From JB111 sp049856295 (GTDB lineage Bacteria; Actinomycetota; Actinomycetes; Actinomycetales; Actinomycetaceae), in contig NZ_JBNDMZ010000006.1 of assembly GCF_049856295.1 (NCBI RefSeq), positions 62,001-126,000 on the forward strand: a DNA stretch of 64,000 nucleotides, written 5' to 3'. A program made the position numbers and the translations under genes. The notes beneath the pieces were generated by a model that did not search any database, was not told the DNA's origin, and saw only the letters and a program-made list of their open reading frames with translations. Shown here piece after piece: positions 55,294-62,989 of this stretch; position 1 is the first letter of the stretch; each line of letters begins with the position of its first letter.

Positions 55294-56705
55294 GCCGCCC
55301 TCCCGGTGTCGCAGGACGGGTGTGTGCCGGTGCCGTCGTCGAACGCGAGGGCGGTCCCGCAGACCGAGCAGGTGGTCGAACCGGGTGCCGCCGGTTCCGA
55401 CGCTTCCGCCGGTGCCTCCGGTTTGATGGGAGGGGTAGTGGCGGAGACCGGCGGACCGGCGGAACGTGACGTCAGAGCCTCGGCAGCGGCCCCGAACTGG
55501 TCGCGTCGGTACCCGCGTGGGCTGTCCTTCACTGCGATGTCCTCGCGCGTGCTGCGGATGCCGTAGCCACTGCTGAGCATGCGTCCGAGTCGCTGAGCGG
55601 TCAGGGCCTTGCCGTAGCTCGAGCTGTCGCCCCACATGTCGGGGTGCCAGGCGACCAGGGAGTCGACGAGCTCGGTCGTGCGCCAGAACTTCTCCCCCTC
55701 GGGCCAGCCCTGGACGATGTGACGCAGCAGCAGGACAGCGGGCTTCTCCACGGCGAGTCCTTCCTCTCGATCTCGGCGGACCTGTTCGACGTCCTCGGCG
55801 GCGAGCTCGCGCACGGTCTCGAGCCACCGGCCGCCGGCGGCGTTGGCGACCCGGGCGAGCGGGAGCCACTTCTCTCGGAACCGGCCCACGACGCCGGGCG
55901 GGAGCTCGGGGCGCTCGGTGACGTTGGCCGTCACGCCCCACCGGAACAGGCGGTCGCCGAGGTCACGAGCCTCGTCGTCCTTGAGCTCCCAGTCCGATTC
56001 CTCGGCCTGTCCGCGCCAGTCCGGCAGGAGCAGCACGCGCACGATCCGGGTCCGGGTGTCGTCGGGCAGCTGGGGCTGGTTGCCGGCCATCGCGACGGGG
56101 GCGAACGTCGAGAACTCCTTGGCCTCCCAGCTGCCGCCCTTGACCGGGACGAGCGTCGGCCGGGTGCCGCCGACCTTGTATCCCGAGTTGAGGATCGCGA
56201 CGATCTCCCCGACGCCGTCCCTCTTCGGGTCGAGCGTCCGGTCGACCTCGTCGAGCAGGACCGTGCGCGGGTCCTCCCCGACCACCCTGGCGAGCAGCGC
56301 CGGCGACGAGAGCGACGACGCCTGGATGGGCCGGTACGTGAGCCGCTCGAGGTGCTCCAGGACGGTCGTCTTCCCGGACTCGGGCACCGGAGAGTCGATC
56401 TGGAGTCGCGGAGTCGTGTAGAGCCTCGGGGCGACGTGAGTGTGTGCGGCCCACAGGGTCAGCACGTCAAGGTCTCCGGGCTGCATCACGACGATGTGCC
56501 GGGCGAGCCACGCCCGCACCTCGTCGAGCAGGGCTCCGCCGGTCTCCGCCGCTTCACCCCCCACCCCCTCATATGAACCGGAGGGAGCGGCGGAACGTGC
56601 GGAAGCGGCGGACGTCGACGCGACCTCGAACGGGTCTTCACCGCCGGGGACGTCCTCCGCTGCCGGCTTGTCGAACAGCTCGTAGATGCTCTTCTGCTCG
56701 CTCAC
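55290..56705 (-). CDS. DUF3631-domain ATPase, probable replication protein of the element
   Basis: A 471-residue ATPase. Walker A is SPVPESGKTTVLEHL, Walker B TVLLDEVDRT, with the arginine-finger-type DDTRTRIVRVLLLP later. The region 85-400 matches DUF3631, a domain found in primase- or helicase-like proteins on actinobacterial elements (as I recall). The C-terminus holds a CSVCG...CDT zinc pair. ATGA overlap with the gene upstream. It likely serves replication of the excised element (inference). Confidence 0.85.
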   Translation of the reverse strand: MSEQKSIYELFDKPAAEDVPGGEDPFEVASTSAASARSAAPSGSYEGVGGEAAETGGALLDEVRAWLARHIVVMQPGDLDVLTLWAAHTHVAPRLYTTPRLQIDSPVPESGKTTVLEHLERLTYRPIQASSLSSPALLARVVGEDPRTVLLDEVDRTLDPKRDGVGEIVAILNSGYKVGGTRPTLVPVKGGSWEAKEFSTFAPVAMAGNQPQLPDDTRTRIVRVLLLPDWRGQAEESDWELKDDEARDLGDRLFRWGVTANVTERPELPPGVVGRFREKWLPLARVANAAGGRWLETVRELAAEDVEQVRRDREEGLAVEKPAVLLLRHIVQGWPEGEKFWRTTELVDSLVAWHPDMWGDSSSYGKALTAQRLGRMLSSGYGIRSTREDIAVKDSPRGYRRDQFGAAAEALTSRSAGPPVSATTPPIKPEAPAEASEPAAPGSTTCSVCGTALAFDDGTGTHPSCDTGRAA

Positions 56706-56962
56706 GAGATCCCCCGATCCGCGAGCAACGCCCGCTGACGAGCCGCACGTTCGTGCTCACCACGACGCTCGGCGGCGAGCGCGAACGGGCCCCGGTCGGC
56801 AGCACCTCGAGCTGACGCGACCGCGACCCGCTGGATCGCTGCGAGCTCGGCCTCCTCGAGACGACGACCGACCTCGACCCCGGCCACGTAGCCGGCTTCG
56901 AACCACTCGAGCGCGATGGTCTGCGCGCGCGGGGCCATCGCCCACAGGTCTGGCGAGATCAC
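56702..56962 (-). CDS. element-borne hypothetical protein
   Basis: An 86-residue helical protein: VISPDLWAMAPRAQTIALEWFEAGYVAGVEVGRRLEEAEL. GTG at 56962 overlaps the stop of the gene before (GTGA). Its stop overlaps the DUF3631 start. Nothing recognised; the tight coupling places it in the replication module. Confidence 0.65.
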   Translation of the reverse strand: MISPDLWAMAPRAQTIALEWFEAGYVAGVEVGRRLEEAELAAIQRVAVASARGAADRGPFALAAERRGEHERAARQRALLADRGIS

Positions 56963-57300
56963 CGAACCACCGCCTCGGGCACGATCCGAGACAGGACGAT
57001 CCACGCCGCGTCGCCGCGCTCGTCCGCCCTGCGCACCGCGGCCTGCGCGGCCGGCAGATTGAACAGCACGCGCCGGCGGAACCTGTTGTTCTTCGGCGAG
57101 TAGAGGACGAGGACGAGCGCGTCGCTGACGTGCTCGACGACGTCGTGCTCGGAGATCGTCGGCAGGGGCGTGGCGGCCGGGCTGACGTCAGCCGCGTCGA
57201 CTAGGCTTGGGATCGGTTGGTCTGCTTCGCAGTTCTCTCGCTCGCCCCCGGTTGTGCGGCCGGGGGCGGCGGCATGTCTGGGCTCAAGCAACGCGATCAC
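56959..57300 (-). CDS. element-borne hypothetical protein
   Basis: Up to 113 residues from a GTG at 57300, though no good ribosome-binding site is seen and a later start is possible. The C-terminal half (VVEHVSDALVLVLYSPKNNRFRRRVLFN) looks folded, the N-terminus less so. It overlaps the excisionase gene by 17 bp and is coupled to the gene after. Unknown. Confidence 0.55.
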   Translation of the reverse strand: MIALLEPRHAAAPGRTTGGERENCEADQPIPSLVDAADVSPAATPLPTISEHDVVEHVSDALVLVLYSPKNNRFRRRVLFNLPAAQAAVRRADERGDAAWIVLSRIVPEAVVR

Positions 57301-57499
57301 CGCCGCGGTACGTGGTGACCGGCTTGAGCGCCTTCTCGAGGTCGTGAGGGCGGATGCGGATGTTCCGGCCGAATCTCACGGCCTTGAGCTCGCCGCGAGA
57401 GATCATCCGGCGGACGGTGTCTCTCGAGGTGCCGAGAATCTCGGCGGACCTCGGGATCGTCAGGAGCTCGTCGTGAAGTCCTGGGGTGGGGCGGGACAT
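57284..57499 (-). CDS. excisionase-family HTH DNA-binding protein
   Basis: A 71-residue MerR/excisionase-type protein: ELLTIPRSAEILGTSRDTVRRMISRGELKAVRFGRNIRIRPHDLEKAL, the winged-helix excisionase pattern. It would assist the integrase in excision or act as the element's regulator. ATG at 57499; the AGGAGG ribosome-binding site nine bases upstream is inside a perfect inverted repeat (57504-57550), so translation may be controlled by RNA structure. Confidence 0.88.
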   Translation of the reverse strand: MSRPTPGLHDELLTIPRSAEILGTSRDTVRRMISRGELKAVRFGRNIRIRPHDLEKALKPVTTYRGGDRVA

Positions 57500-57503
57500 G
57501 AGA

Positions 57504-57550
57504 AATGCCTCCTGGGGACGCTGAAAGAGCGCCGTCCACTAGGAGGCATT
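57504..57550 (-). promoter_or_regulatory. inverted repeat sequestering the excisionase ribosome-binding site
   Basis: AATGCCTCCT (57504-57513) and AGGAGGCATT (57541-57550) are perfect 10-bp arms. On the minus-strand transcript the arm next to the ATG contains AGGAGG, so the folded RNA would hide the Shine-Dalgarno sequence. The inner 27 bases also hold a short stem (GGACG/CGTCC). It could instead be a DNA operator. Confidence 0.6.
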
Positions 57551-57575
57551 ACCGCGGTGGTGTCGCCACCGCTCG

Positions 57576-58028
57576 TCATACGCGGGTCAGGATACGCGCA
57601 AGGGTGTGCAGATTGATGCGCGACACGCCTTGAGTGCGCACGAGGTCGAGCGCGGTGTCGAGGGCCGACGACGTGGCCCGGACTGTTTCGGAGCAGTACC
57701 GGCACTCGAGCGACGTCTGATTGTGCGTCGGCCCAGGGGCGATTGCGGCCTGCCCGGGGAACAGTCCCTCGAGGAGTGGCCGCGCGGCCCGGTTGCGTTC
57801 ATCGTCCTCGGAGAGCACCCACGTAGACGAGCTCGGCGCGTCAGCGAGGCCCGCGAGGTTCGGGCGCGCCGGTCCACTCGGCGTGTGGTTCACCATGACC
57901 CACCCGCTTTCGCGAGGGGCGAGCAGTCGCGCACTAACGTCGGCGGCCGGCGCGAACAGTGCCACGTTGGCTGTCTTCCCCGGGTGTTTTGGGGAGTCGC
58001 AGACGATCCACATTGCGGTCACCCTCAT
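57576..58028 (-). CDS. element-borne hypothetical protein next to the integrase
   Basis: A 150-residue protein with ATG at 58028 overlapping the integrase stop (ATGA). WIVCDSPKHPGKTANVALFAP and CRYCSETVRA could provide zinc ligands, and SRINLHTLARIL ends it. No recognised domain. Located between integrase and excisionase genes, it may be an accessory or a regulator. Confidence 0.65.
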   Translation of the reverse strand: MRVTAMWIVCDSPKHPGKTANVALFAPAADVSARLLAPRESGWVMVNHTPSGPARPNLAGLADAPSSSTWVLSEDDERNRAARPLLEGLFPGQAAIAPGPTHNQTSLECRYCSETVRATSSALDTALDLVRTQGVSRINLHTLARILTRV

Positions 58029-59194
58029 CGTCCGTCCCCGATCGTCGCGTTCAGCCGGTCCGTGAGCTCGCGGTCCCGCTGAGCGGTTGAGTGCTGGTAG
58101 CGCATCGCGGTCTCGATGTTCCGGTGCCGGCCGCGCCGCTTGAGGTCCTCGAGCGTCGCGCCGGCCTTCCCGTACTCGGTGAGGCCGGTGTGTCGTAGCG
58201 CGTGGAAGCGGAACCCGGGACGAACGGCATCCCGGGCGACCCTCCACGCGCGGTCGAACGCGGATTGTGAGATCGGAGCCCGCGAGTCTCGTGGGCTCGG
58301 CAGCAGCGGCGCGGTGGGGTCCGGCGCGACGAATCGCTCGACGTGCCGGGCGAGCTCGGGGACGACCGAGGCGGGGACCGCGACGGCTCCCACCGAACCG
58401 GACTTCGGCGCCGTGTAGCCGGGCGGGGTCGCCTTGGAGTTCCACTGCCGGCGCACGTGCAGCAGGGTCCTGGTCGGGTCGTCGAGGTGCTCGAAGTCGC
58501 GCCGCTGCAGCCCGAGCACCTCACCCTGGCGGAGTGCGCACCACGCGGCCAGCATCACGGCGATGCGCAGGTGCTCCGGCATCCCGGCCGCCATGGCACG
58601 GACGTCCGCAGGGGACGCGATGTCCTCGCCGTCGATGCGCTCGACCGTGCGGGCCTCCTTCGGGACGGACACTTGCACGGGCGACTCGGTGAGTCCGCCG
58701 GCCCGGGCGGCGACGGCGGCGCGGAACATTGCGCGGACCGTGCGCGCGACGTTCATCCACGGACCGCCGCGCGCCTTCACCTCGTCGATCAACTCGTCGA
58801 TCTCCGCCGGCGTGATGCTGACGAGCTGGCGGCGTCCGAGCTTCTCGAGCACGTGGACCTTGAGGGTCGAGCGGTAGGACCTCAGAGTGCCCTCGGCCTT
58901 GTCGAGCGACTCGAGGCGCTTGAGCCAGTCCTCGGACCATTCCTTGACGGTGAGCGCGTTCAGGCGGGCCAGCTGCTCTTCGTCCCGGATCGTGCGGCGC
59001 TGCTCGGCGGGCGGGATGAACACCTGCCGGGCGATCTCGCTCCGAGCGATCTCGAGGGCAGCACGTGCGTCGCCGATCGTCCAGAACGAACCAATCGAGT
59101 ACTGATGCCCGCGCCACGTAACGCGCGCGCGGAACATGCCGTCGGTGCGCCGGTCGATGCCCCGCGGCAGCTTCTTCGCCGGCTTGCTCGCCAT
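58025..59194 (-). CDS. int: tyrosine-recombinase integrase of the element
   Basis: Site-specific integrase of the phage tyrosine-recombinase family, about 389 residues. An N-terminal arm-binding domain (FRARVTWRGHQYSIGSF) and a SAM-like core-binding domain (WSEDWLKRLESLDKAEGTLRSYRSTLKVHV) precede the catalytic domain with Arg in CALRQGEVLGL (near 217), Lys in PKSGSVG, HALRHTGLT (near 331) and the nucleophile Tyr in MRYQH (near 364). ATG at 59194 with GAGGA five bases upstream; an upstream ATG at 59230 is possible. It lies immediately beside the tRNA attachment site. Confidence 0.95.
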   Translation of the reverse strand: MASKPAKKLPRGIDRRTDGMFRARVTWRGHQYSIGSFWTIGDARAALEIARSEIARQVFIPPAEQRRTIRDEEQLARLNALTVKEWSEDWLKRLESLDKAEGTLRSYRSTLKVHVLEKLGRRQLVSITPAEIDELIDEVKARGGPWMNVARTVRAMFRAAVAARAGGLTESPVQVSVPKEARTVERIDGEDIASPADVRAMAAGMPEHLRIAVMLAAWCALRQGEVLGLQRRDFEHLDDPTRTLLHVRRQWNSKATPPGYTAPKSGSVGAVAVPASVVPELARHVERFVAPDPTAPLLPSPRDSRAPISQSAFDRAWRVARDAVRPGFRFHALRHTGLTEYGKAGATLEDLKRRGRHRNIETAMRYQHSTAQRDRELTDRLNATIGDGR

Positions 59195-59230
59195 GTGGTC
59201 CTCGCTCCGTCCTTGACGGCGTCCTGTCAT

Positions 59231-59280
59231 AGTCCTAATATCCTGCCTATAGGTGCATACTAGTGCCTACTACTGACAAC
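59231..59280 (-). promoter_or_regulatory. AT-rich integrase promoter / arm-site region
   Basis: A short AT-rich segment with the hexamer TGCCTA at 59244-59249 and 59264-59269, the palindrome CCTATAGG (59245-59252) and, on the minus strand, a TTGTCA that could be a -35 box. The repeats could be integrase arm sites or a repressor operator. It is unlike the surrounding GC-rich DNA. Confidence 0.45.
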
Positions 59281-59314
59281 AGGACAGAGGGCCGGAAACG
59301 GCGGCGTGGCAACG

Positions 59315-59344
59315 AAAAACCCCGGACCCTTGCGGATCCGGGGC
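59315..59344 (-). terminator. replacement terminator for tRNA-Ser(GGA), carried by the element
   Basis: On the minus strand the stem TCCGGGG (from 59320-59326) and CCCCGGA (59337-59343) is followed by TTTTT (59315-59319), a canonical intrinsic terminator. It lies just inside the right junction, directly downstream of the tRNA 3' end. Confidence 0.75.
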
Positions 59345-59352
59345 TTCTCCCT

Positions 59353-59370
59353 GCGGAGGATGGGGGATTC
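59353..59370. repeat. right attachment repeat, part of tRNA-Ser(GGA)
   Basis: GCGGAGGATGGGGGATTC, the same 18 bp as at 50395-50412, covering the 3' end of the acceptor stem and part of the T-arm of the tRNA gene. The tRNA sequence is fully restored at this junction. Confidence 0.9.
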
Positions 59371-59438
59371 GAACCCCCGAGGGCTTGCACCCAACACGCT
59401 TTCCAAGCGTGCGCCATAGGCCACTAGGCGAATCCTCC
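59354..59438 (-). tRNA. tRNA-Ser (anticodon GGA), attachment site of the element
   Basis: Acceptor GGAGGAT pairs with ATCCTCC; anticodon stem CACGC/GCGTG has loop TTGGAAA, giving GGA, which reads UCC and UCU. The long variable arm and GGGGG-TTCGAAT-CCCCC T-arm are clear. CCA is not encoded. The integrated element begins at its 3' end. Confidence 0.97.
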
Positions 59439-59570
59439 TGGGCCGCGGGCCGGAGCTCGCGGTACCGAGGATCCAGCGTACCCGAGCCGACAGGCCCCCT
59501 CGCCCCCCTCGGGCGAGGGACGGGCCACAGTCCTCGGCGTCGGGCCCGACGGCTTGTAGACTGCCCGGCA

Positions 59571-59658
59571 GACCCCCCGTGCGGCGGCATCTCGCTGAAC
59601 CCCCCCAGGGCCGGAAGGCAGCAAGGGTAGGCGGGCTCTACCGGGTGCGCGGGGGGTC
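59571..59658 (+). ncRNA. ffs: signal recognition particle RNA (small, 4.5S type)
   Basis: The conserved SRP domain IV is visible as CAGGGCCGGAAGGCAGCAAG (59612-59631). The ends GACCCCCCG (59571-59579) and CGGGGGGTC (59650-59658) pair to close the hairpin. The exact ends may extend a few bases. It lies between tRNA-Ser(GGA) and dnaX, a common actinobacterial arrangement. A GC-rich hairpin (59497-59519) precedes it. Confidence 0.93.
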
Positions 59659-59788
59659 CCTTCATGCCCGGACGCCTCTGCGACGACGCACGTACATCCC
59701 GGCTCCACAACCGCTCGGGCTGCACCTTCGTCCCCAGGTCCTCGCCGCGCGCCACGCGACGTCCCCGCCCCCGGTTAGGGTCGACCCC

Positions 59789-62700
59789 GTGACGACAGCC
59801 CTGTACCGCCGGTACCGCCCGGACACCTTCCAGGAGGTCGTGGGCCAGGAGCACGTCACGGAACCCCTGATGGCGGCGCTGCGCACCGGCCGCATCACGC
59901 ACGCCTACCTGTTCTCCGGTCCGCGCGGCTGCGGCAAGACCACCTCGGCGCGCATCCTCGCGCGCTGCCTCAACTGCGCGCAGGGGCCGACCGACACCCC
60001 GTGCGGTGAGTGCGACTCGTGCGTCGAGCTCGCGCGCGGGGGACCGGGGTCGCTCGACGTCGTCGAGATCGACGCGGCCAGCCACAACGGCGTCGACGAC
60101 GCCCGCGAGCTGCGCGAGCGCGCCTCGTACGCCCCGGTGCGGGACCGCTACAAGGTCTTCATCCTCGACGAGGCGCACATGGTCACCCCGCAGGGGTTCA
60201 ACGCGCTGCTCAAGCTCGTCGAGGAACCGCCGGAGCACGTGAAGTTCGTGTTCGCCACGACGGAGCCCGAGAAGGTCATCGGGACCATCCGGTCGCGCAC
60301 CCACCACTACCCGTTCCGGCTCGTCGGCCCCCGGGTCCTCACCGGCTACCTCGGTTCGCTCGCGCAGGCCGAGGGCGTCGAGGTCGCCGAGGGCGTGCTG
60401 CCGATGGTCGTGCGCGCGGGCGGGGGGTCCGTCCGGGACTCCCTGTCGGTGCTCGACCAGCTCGTCGCGGGCTCGTCCGGCGGCACCCTCGCGCTCGACC
60501 GCGCCTCCGCGCTGCTCGGATTCACCGACTCCGCGCTGCTCGACTCGGTCGTCGACGCCCTCGCCGACCGGGACGGAGCCGCGCTCTTCGACGTCGTGGA
60601 CGACGTGGTGGCCACCGGCCACGACCCCCGGCGCTTCGTCGAGGACCTCCTCGAGCGCCTGCGCGACCTCGTCGTCCTGTCCGTCGCCGGCGAGCAGGCG
60701 GAGACCGTCCTGCGCGGCGTGCCCCAGGACCAGCTCACGCGCATGCAGGAGCAGGCCCAGCGGATGGGCCCCGCCCGCCTCAGCCGGTCGGCCGACCTCA
60801 CCAACGCCGCGCTGTCCGAGATGACCGGCGCGACGAGCCCGCGCCTGCACCTCGAGCTGCTGTGCGCGCGGATCCTCCTGCCCGGTGTCGGGGACGCCGA
60901 GGCCGGCATCCTCGCGCGGGTCGAGACGGTCGAGCAGGCGCTCGCCTCCGGGGCAGTTCCCCCGCACGACGCCGGAGCCTCGCTCCCGCAGTCCTCTCGG
61001 GCCGGGGGGAGCGCACCTTCGGATCGACGCACGCCCGACGGCGGGCGCCCGTCCGACGGGTCCTCACCTGACGGACGCCCGACGGCGGGGCCTGGCGGCC
61101 CAGGTGGCGCGACGGGGGCGGAGGCATCGTCCGAGCACGGCGGCGCGCCGGCAGGCGGACCTGCGCCGGCCGAGCCGAGTCGCGCGCGGGAGGGCATCGG
61201 TGCGAATGCCGGTGGAGGCGCAGCGACCCCGGGCCGTGGCACGTCCGAGCCGCAGGCGGCCGCGCCCGCCGCACCGGACTGGCGCGACCTGCTCTCGCCC
61301 CCCGGAGCGAGCCGGCCGGCGCCGGACTCCGCGCCGGCGGCCGAGCAGCCTGTCCCGTCCACGCAGGAGCCGGCGCCCGCTCGACCCGACCCGTCGGCGC
61401 CCGAGCAGCAGACCGCGTCAGCTCCCCGACAGGTACCCGAGCAGTCGGCACCGCCGGCGCGCGAGGAGGAGCCCGCGTCGGTTCCGGGCCCGGCGCCCGG
61501 GCCGAACACCGACCAGGCCGGAGGGCGGCCTGCGCCCGGCACCTCCGCGACCGCCGGCGCCCCGGCTCCCGCCGAAGCGACCCCACCGGACGCCGGCGGG
61601 GCCGACGGCATCGGCCCCGATGCCGTGGCCGGACGCTGGTCCGAGGTCGTCGACGTGCTGGCCGGTCTACGCCGTGCCTCCTGGGCGCTCGTGTCCCAGA
61701 ACGCGGTCGTCGGCGGCGTGACGGCCGACGAGGTGCGGCTCGACTTCCCGAGCGCCGGCCTGGCAGACGCGTTCCGCAACGGCGGGCACGCGGAGCCGGT
61801 CGAGGAGGCGCTGCGGCGCACCTTCGGCGTGCGACTCCGGGCGACCGCCGGCATCGCGGGAGCAGCTCCGGCCCCGGGTGGGGGAGCGGGTGGCCAGGGT
61901 GCCGGCGCGCGCGGTCGTTCGCCCCGGCCCGAGCGGCCCGTCGGCTCGCGCGGCAACGGGTCCGACGACGACCCCGGTCATCGCCGGCCGCAGGACGTCC
62001 CGACAGACGCGCCGGTCGCAGCTCCCGGCGTCCCGCTGACACCCGAGGGTGAGCCCGCCGCCGACCCGGACGGCGGCCCGTCCTCCGACGCCCACGCCGA
62101 GCCGAACGCCGACGGTGGTGCGTCCACGGACGCTCACGCCGAGCCGAACGCCGACGACGACCGTGTGGCCGACCCGACTGCCGACCCGACCGCCGGGCCG
62201 GCACCCGCCGCTCCCGCCCGCCCCGACCCGGCCCCGGCAGCCGCACGAGCGCCCGAGCCGGCCCCGGTCGGCCCGGACGGGTGGCCCGCCGTCGCCGTAC
62301 CCGGGCGCGCCCTGCGCGCCGCTGCGGCCGAGGATCCGGGGCCGGGCGCTCCCTCCGTGGCAGCGGGTTCTGTCGCCCCTGACCCCGCCGCCATTCCTGG
62401 CGCCACTGTTCCGGCCGCGCCCGCACCCGCAACGACCTCCGCTGTCCCGCCCGCCGACCCGGCCTCGACCGTCACCTCCACCGGTCCCGTCGCGGCCCCG
62501 AGCCCCGACGAGGACGACCTCGCCGACCTGCCCGGCCCCGACATCACCACCGAGGACGGCTGGTCGGAGCCGGCCGGCGACCGCGCACCGGTGGACGAGG
62601 CCGTCGACGAGAGCTCCGTCGTCGGGCCGGACCACGGGGCCGACACCGAGGTCAGCGGCGCCGTCGCGCCGAACGACGACTACCCGCCGCCGGACGACCG

Positions 62701-62980
62701 TTACGCGCCCGAGGACGACGGCGCGGAGGCGCCCGTCGTCCTGCCCGGCCAGCGCCCGCTCGACGGGACCCCCGACCCCCACCCGGCGGGGCCCGGGCAG
62801 CCGCAGAGCCCGGGCGGGTTCGGCGTCCCGCGGGTCGACCCGGCGGACGACCAGCCCTCGCCGGACGACGAGGACGCCGAGCAGTCCGGGCTCATGGGCG
62901 TGGACCTGCTGATCTCCGCGTTCGGTGCGCGGATCCTCGAGAAGCGGTCGCCGAGCTCCGACGTCCCCCCGGGGACGTAG
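59789..62980 (+). CDS. dnaX: DNA polymerase III tau/gamma subunit with a very long low-complexity C-terminus
   Basis: Clamp-loader ATPase of the replisome. GTG at 59789 starts VTTALYRRYRPDTFQEVVGQEHV. Walker A GPRGCGKT (44-51), the zinc Cys cluster CLNCAQGPTDTPCGECDSC, Walker B VFILDEAHM (near 124) and the sensor segment TTEPEKVIGTIRSR follow. Residues to about 390 are the conserved AAA+ and lid domains. From about 395 onward the 1063-residue protein is Pro/Ala/Gly/Asp-rich apart from a folded segment near 613-690 (WSEVVDVLAGLRRASWALVSQ), which is the tau domain V-like part. The length is far above the usual 600-800. No slippery A-tract for frameshifting is seen. Confidence 0.95.
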   Translation: MTTALYRRYRPDTFQEVVGQEHVTEPLMAALRTGRITHAYLFSGPRGCGKTTSARILARCLNCAQGPTDTPCGECDSCVELARGGPGSLDVVEIDAASHNGVDDARELRERASYAPVRDRYKVFILDEAHMVTPQGFNALLKLVEEPPEHVKFVFATTEPEKVIGTIRSRTHHYPFRLVGPRVLTGYLGSLAQAEGVEVAEGVLPMVVRAGGGSVRDSLSVLDQLVAGSSGGTLALDRASALLGFTDSALLDSVVDALADRDGAALFDVVDDVVATGHDPRRFVEDLLERLRDLVVLSVAGEQAETVLRGVPQDQLTRMQEQAQRMGPARLSRSADLTNAALSEMTGATSPRLHLELLCARILLPGVGDAEAGILARVETVEQALASGAVPPHDAGASLPQSSRAGGSAPSDRRTPDGGRPSDGSSPDGRPTAGPGGPGGATGAEASSEHGGAPAGGPAPAEPSRAREGIGANAGGGAATPGRGTSEPQAAAPAAPDWRDLLSPPGASRPAPDSAPAAEQPVPSTQEPAPARPDPSAPEQQTASAPRQVPEQSAPPAREEEPASVPGPAPGPNTDQAGGRPAPGTSATAGAPAPAEATPPDAGGADGIGPDAVAGRWSEVVDVLAGLRRASWALVSQNAVVGGVTADEVRLDFPSAGLADAFRNGGHAEPVEEALRRTFGVRLRATAGIAGAAPAPGGGAGGQGAGARGRSPRPERPVGSRGNGSDDDPGHRRPQDVPTDAPVAAPGVPLTPEGEPAADPDGGPSSDAHAEPNADGGASTDAHAEPNADDDRVADPTADPTAGPAPAAPARPDPAPAAARAPEPAPVGPDGWPAVAVPGRALRAAAAEDPGPGAPSVAAGSVAPDPAAIPGATVPAAPAPATTSAVPPADPASTVTSTGPVAAPSPDEDDLADLPGPDITTEDGWSEPAGDRAPVDEAVDESSVVGPDHGADTEVSGAVAPNDDYPPPDDRYAPEDDGAEAPVVLPGQRPLDGTPDPHPAGPGQPQSPGGFGVPRVDPADDQPSPDDEDAEQSGLMGVDLLISAFGARILEKRSPSSDVPPGT

Positions 62981-62989
62981 GCTGCCTGC

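Larger units (their letters stand above)
50395..59370. mobile_element. integrated phage-satellite-like element in tRNA-Ser(GGA)
   Basis: About 8.96 kb bounded by the 18-bp direct repeat GCGGAGGATGGGGGATTC (50395-50412 and 59353-59370), the right copy being the 3' end of the tRNA gene. It carries a tyrosine integrase next to the tRNA, an excisionase-type HTH, a DUF3631 ATPase, an HNH nuclease, a P27-like terminase small subunit and several small unknown genes. Twelve genes from the integrase to 52330 run in the same direction with many ATGA overlaps. No large terminase, capsid, portal or tail gene is seen. This is the gene content of a phage satellite; a decayed prophage is the alternative. 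Confidence 0.88.

Noticed and set aside
50395..59370. The element considered as a complete prophage or as an integrative conjugative element
   Set aside because: No capsid, portal, tail, lysin or large-terminase genes for a prophage, and no FtsK/TraB-type translocase or relaxase for a conjugative element.
59789..62980. Programmed frameshift in dnaX producing gamma
   Set aside because: No A-rich slippery heptamer or downstream hairpin typical of the Escherichia coli signal was seen; high GC content makes it unlikely.
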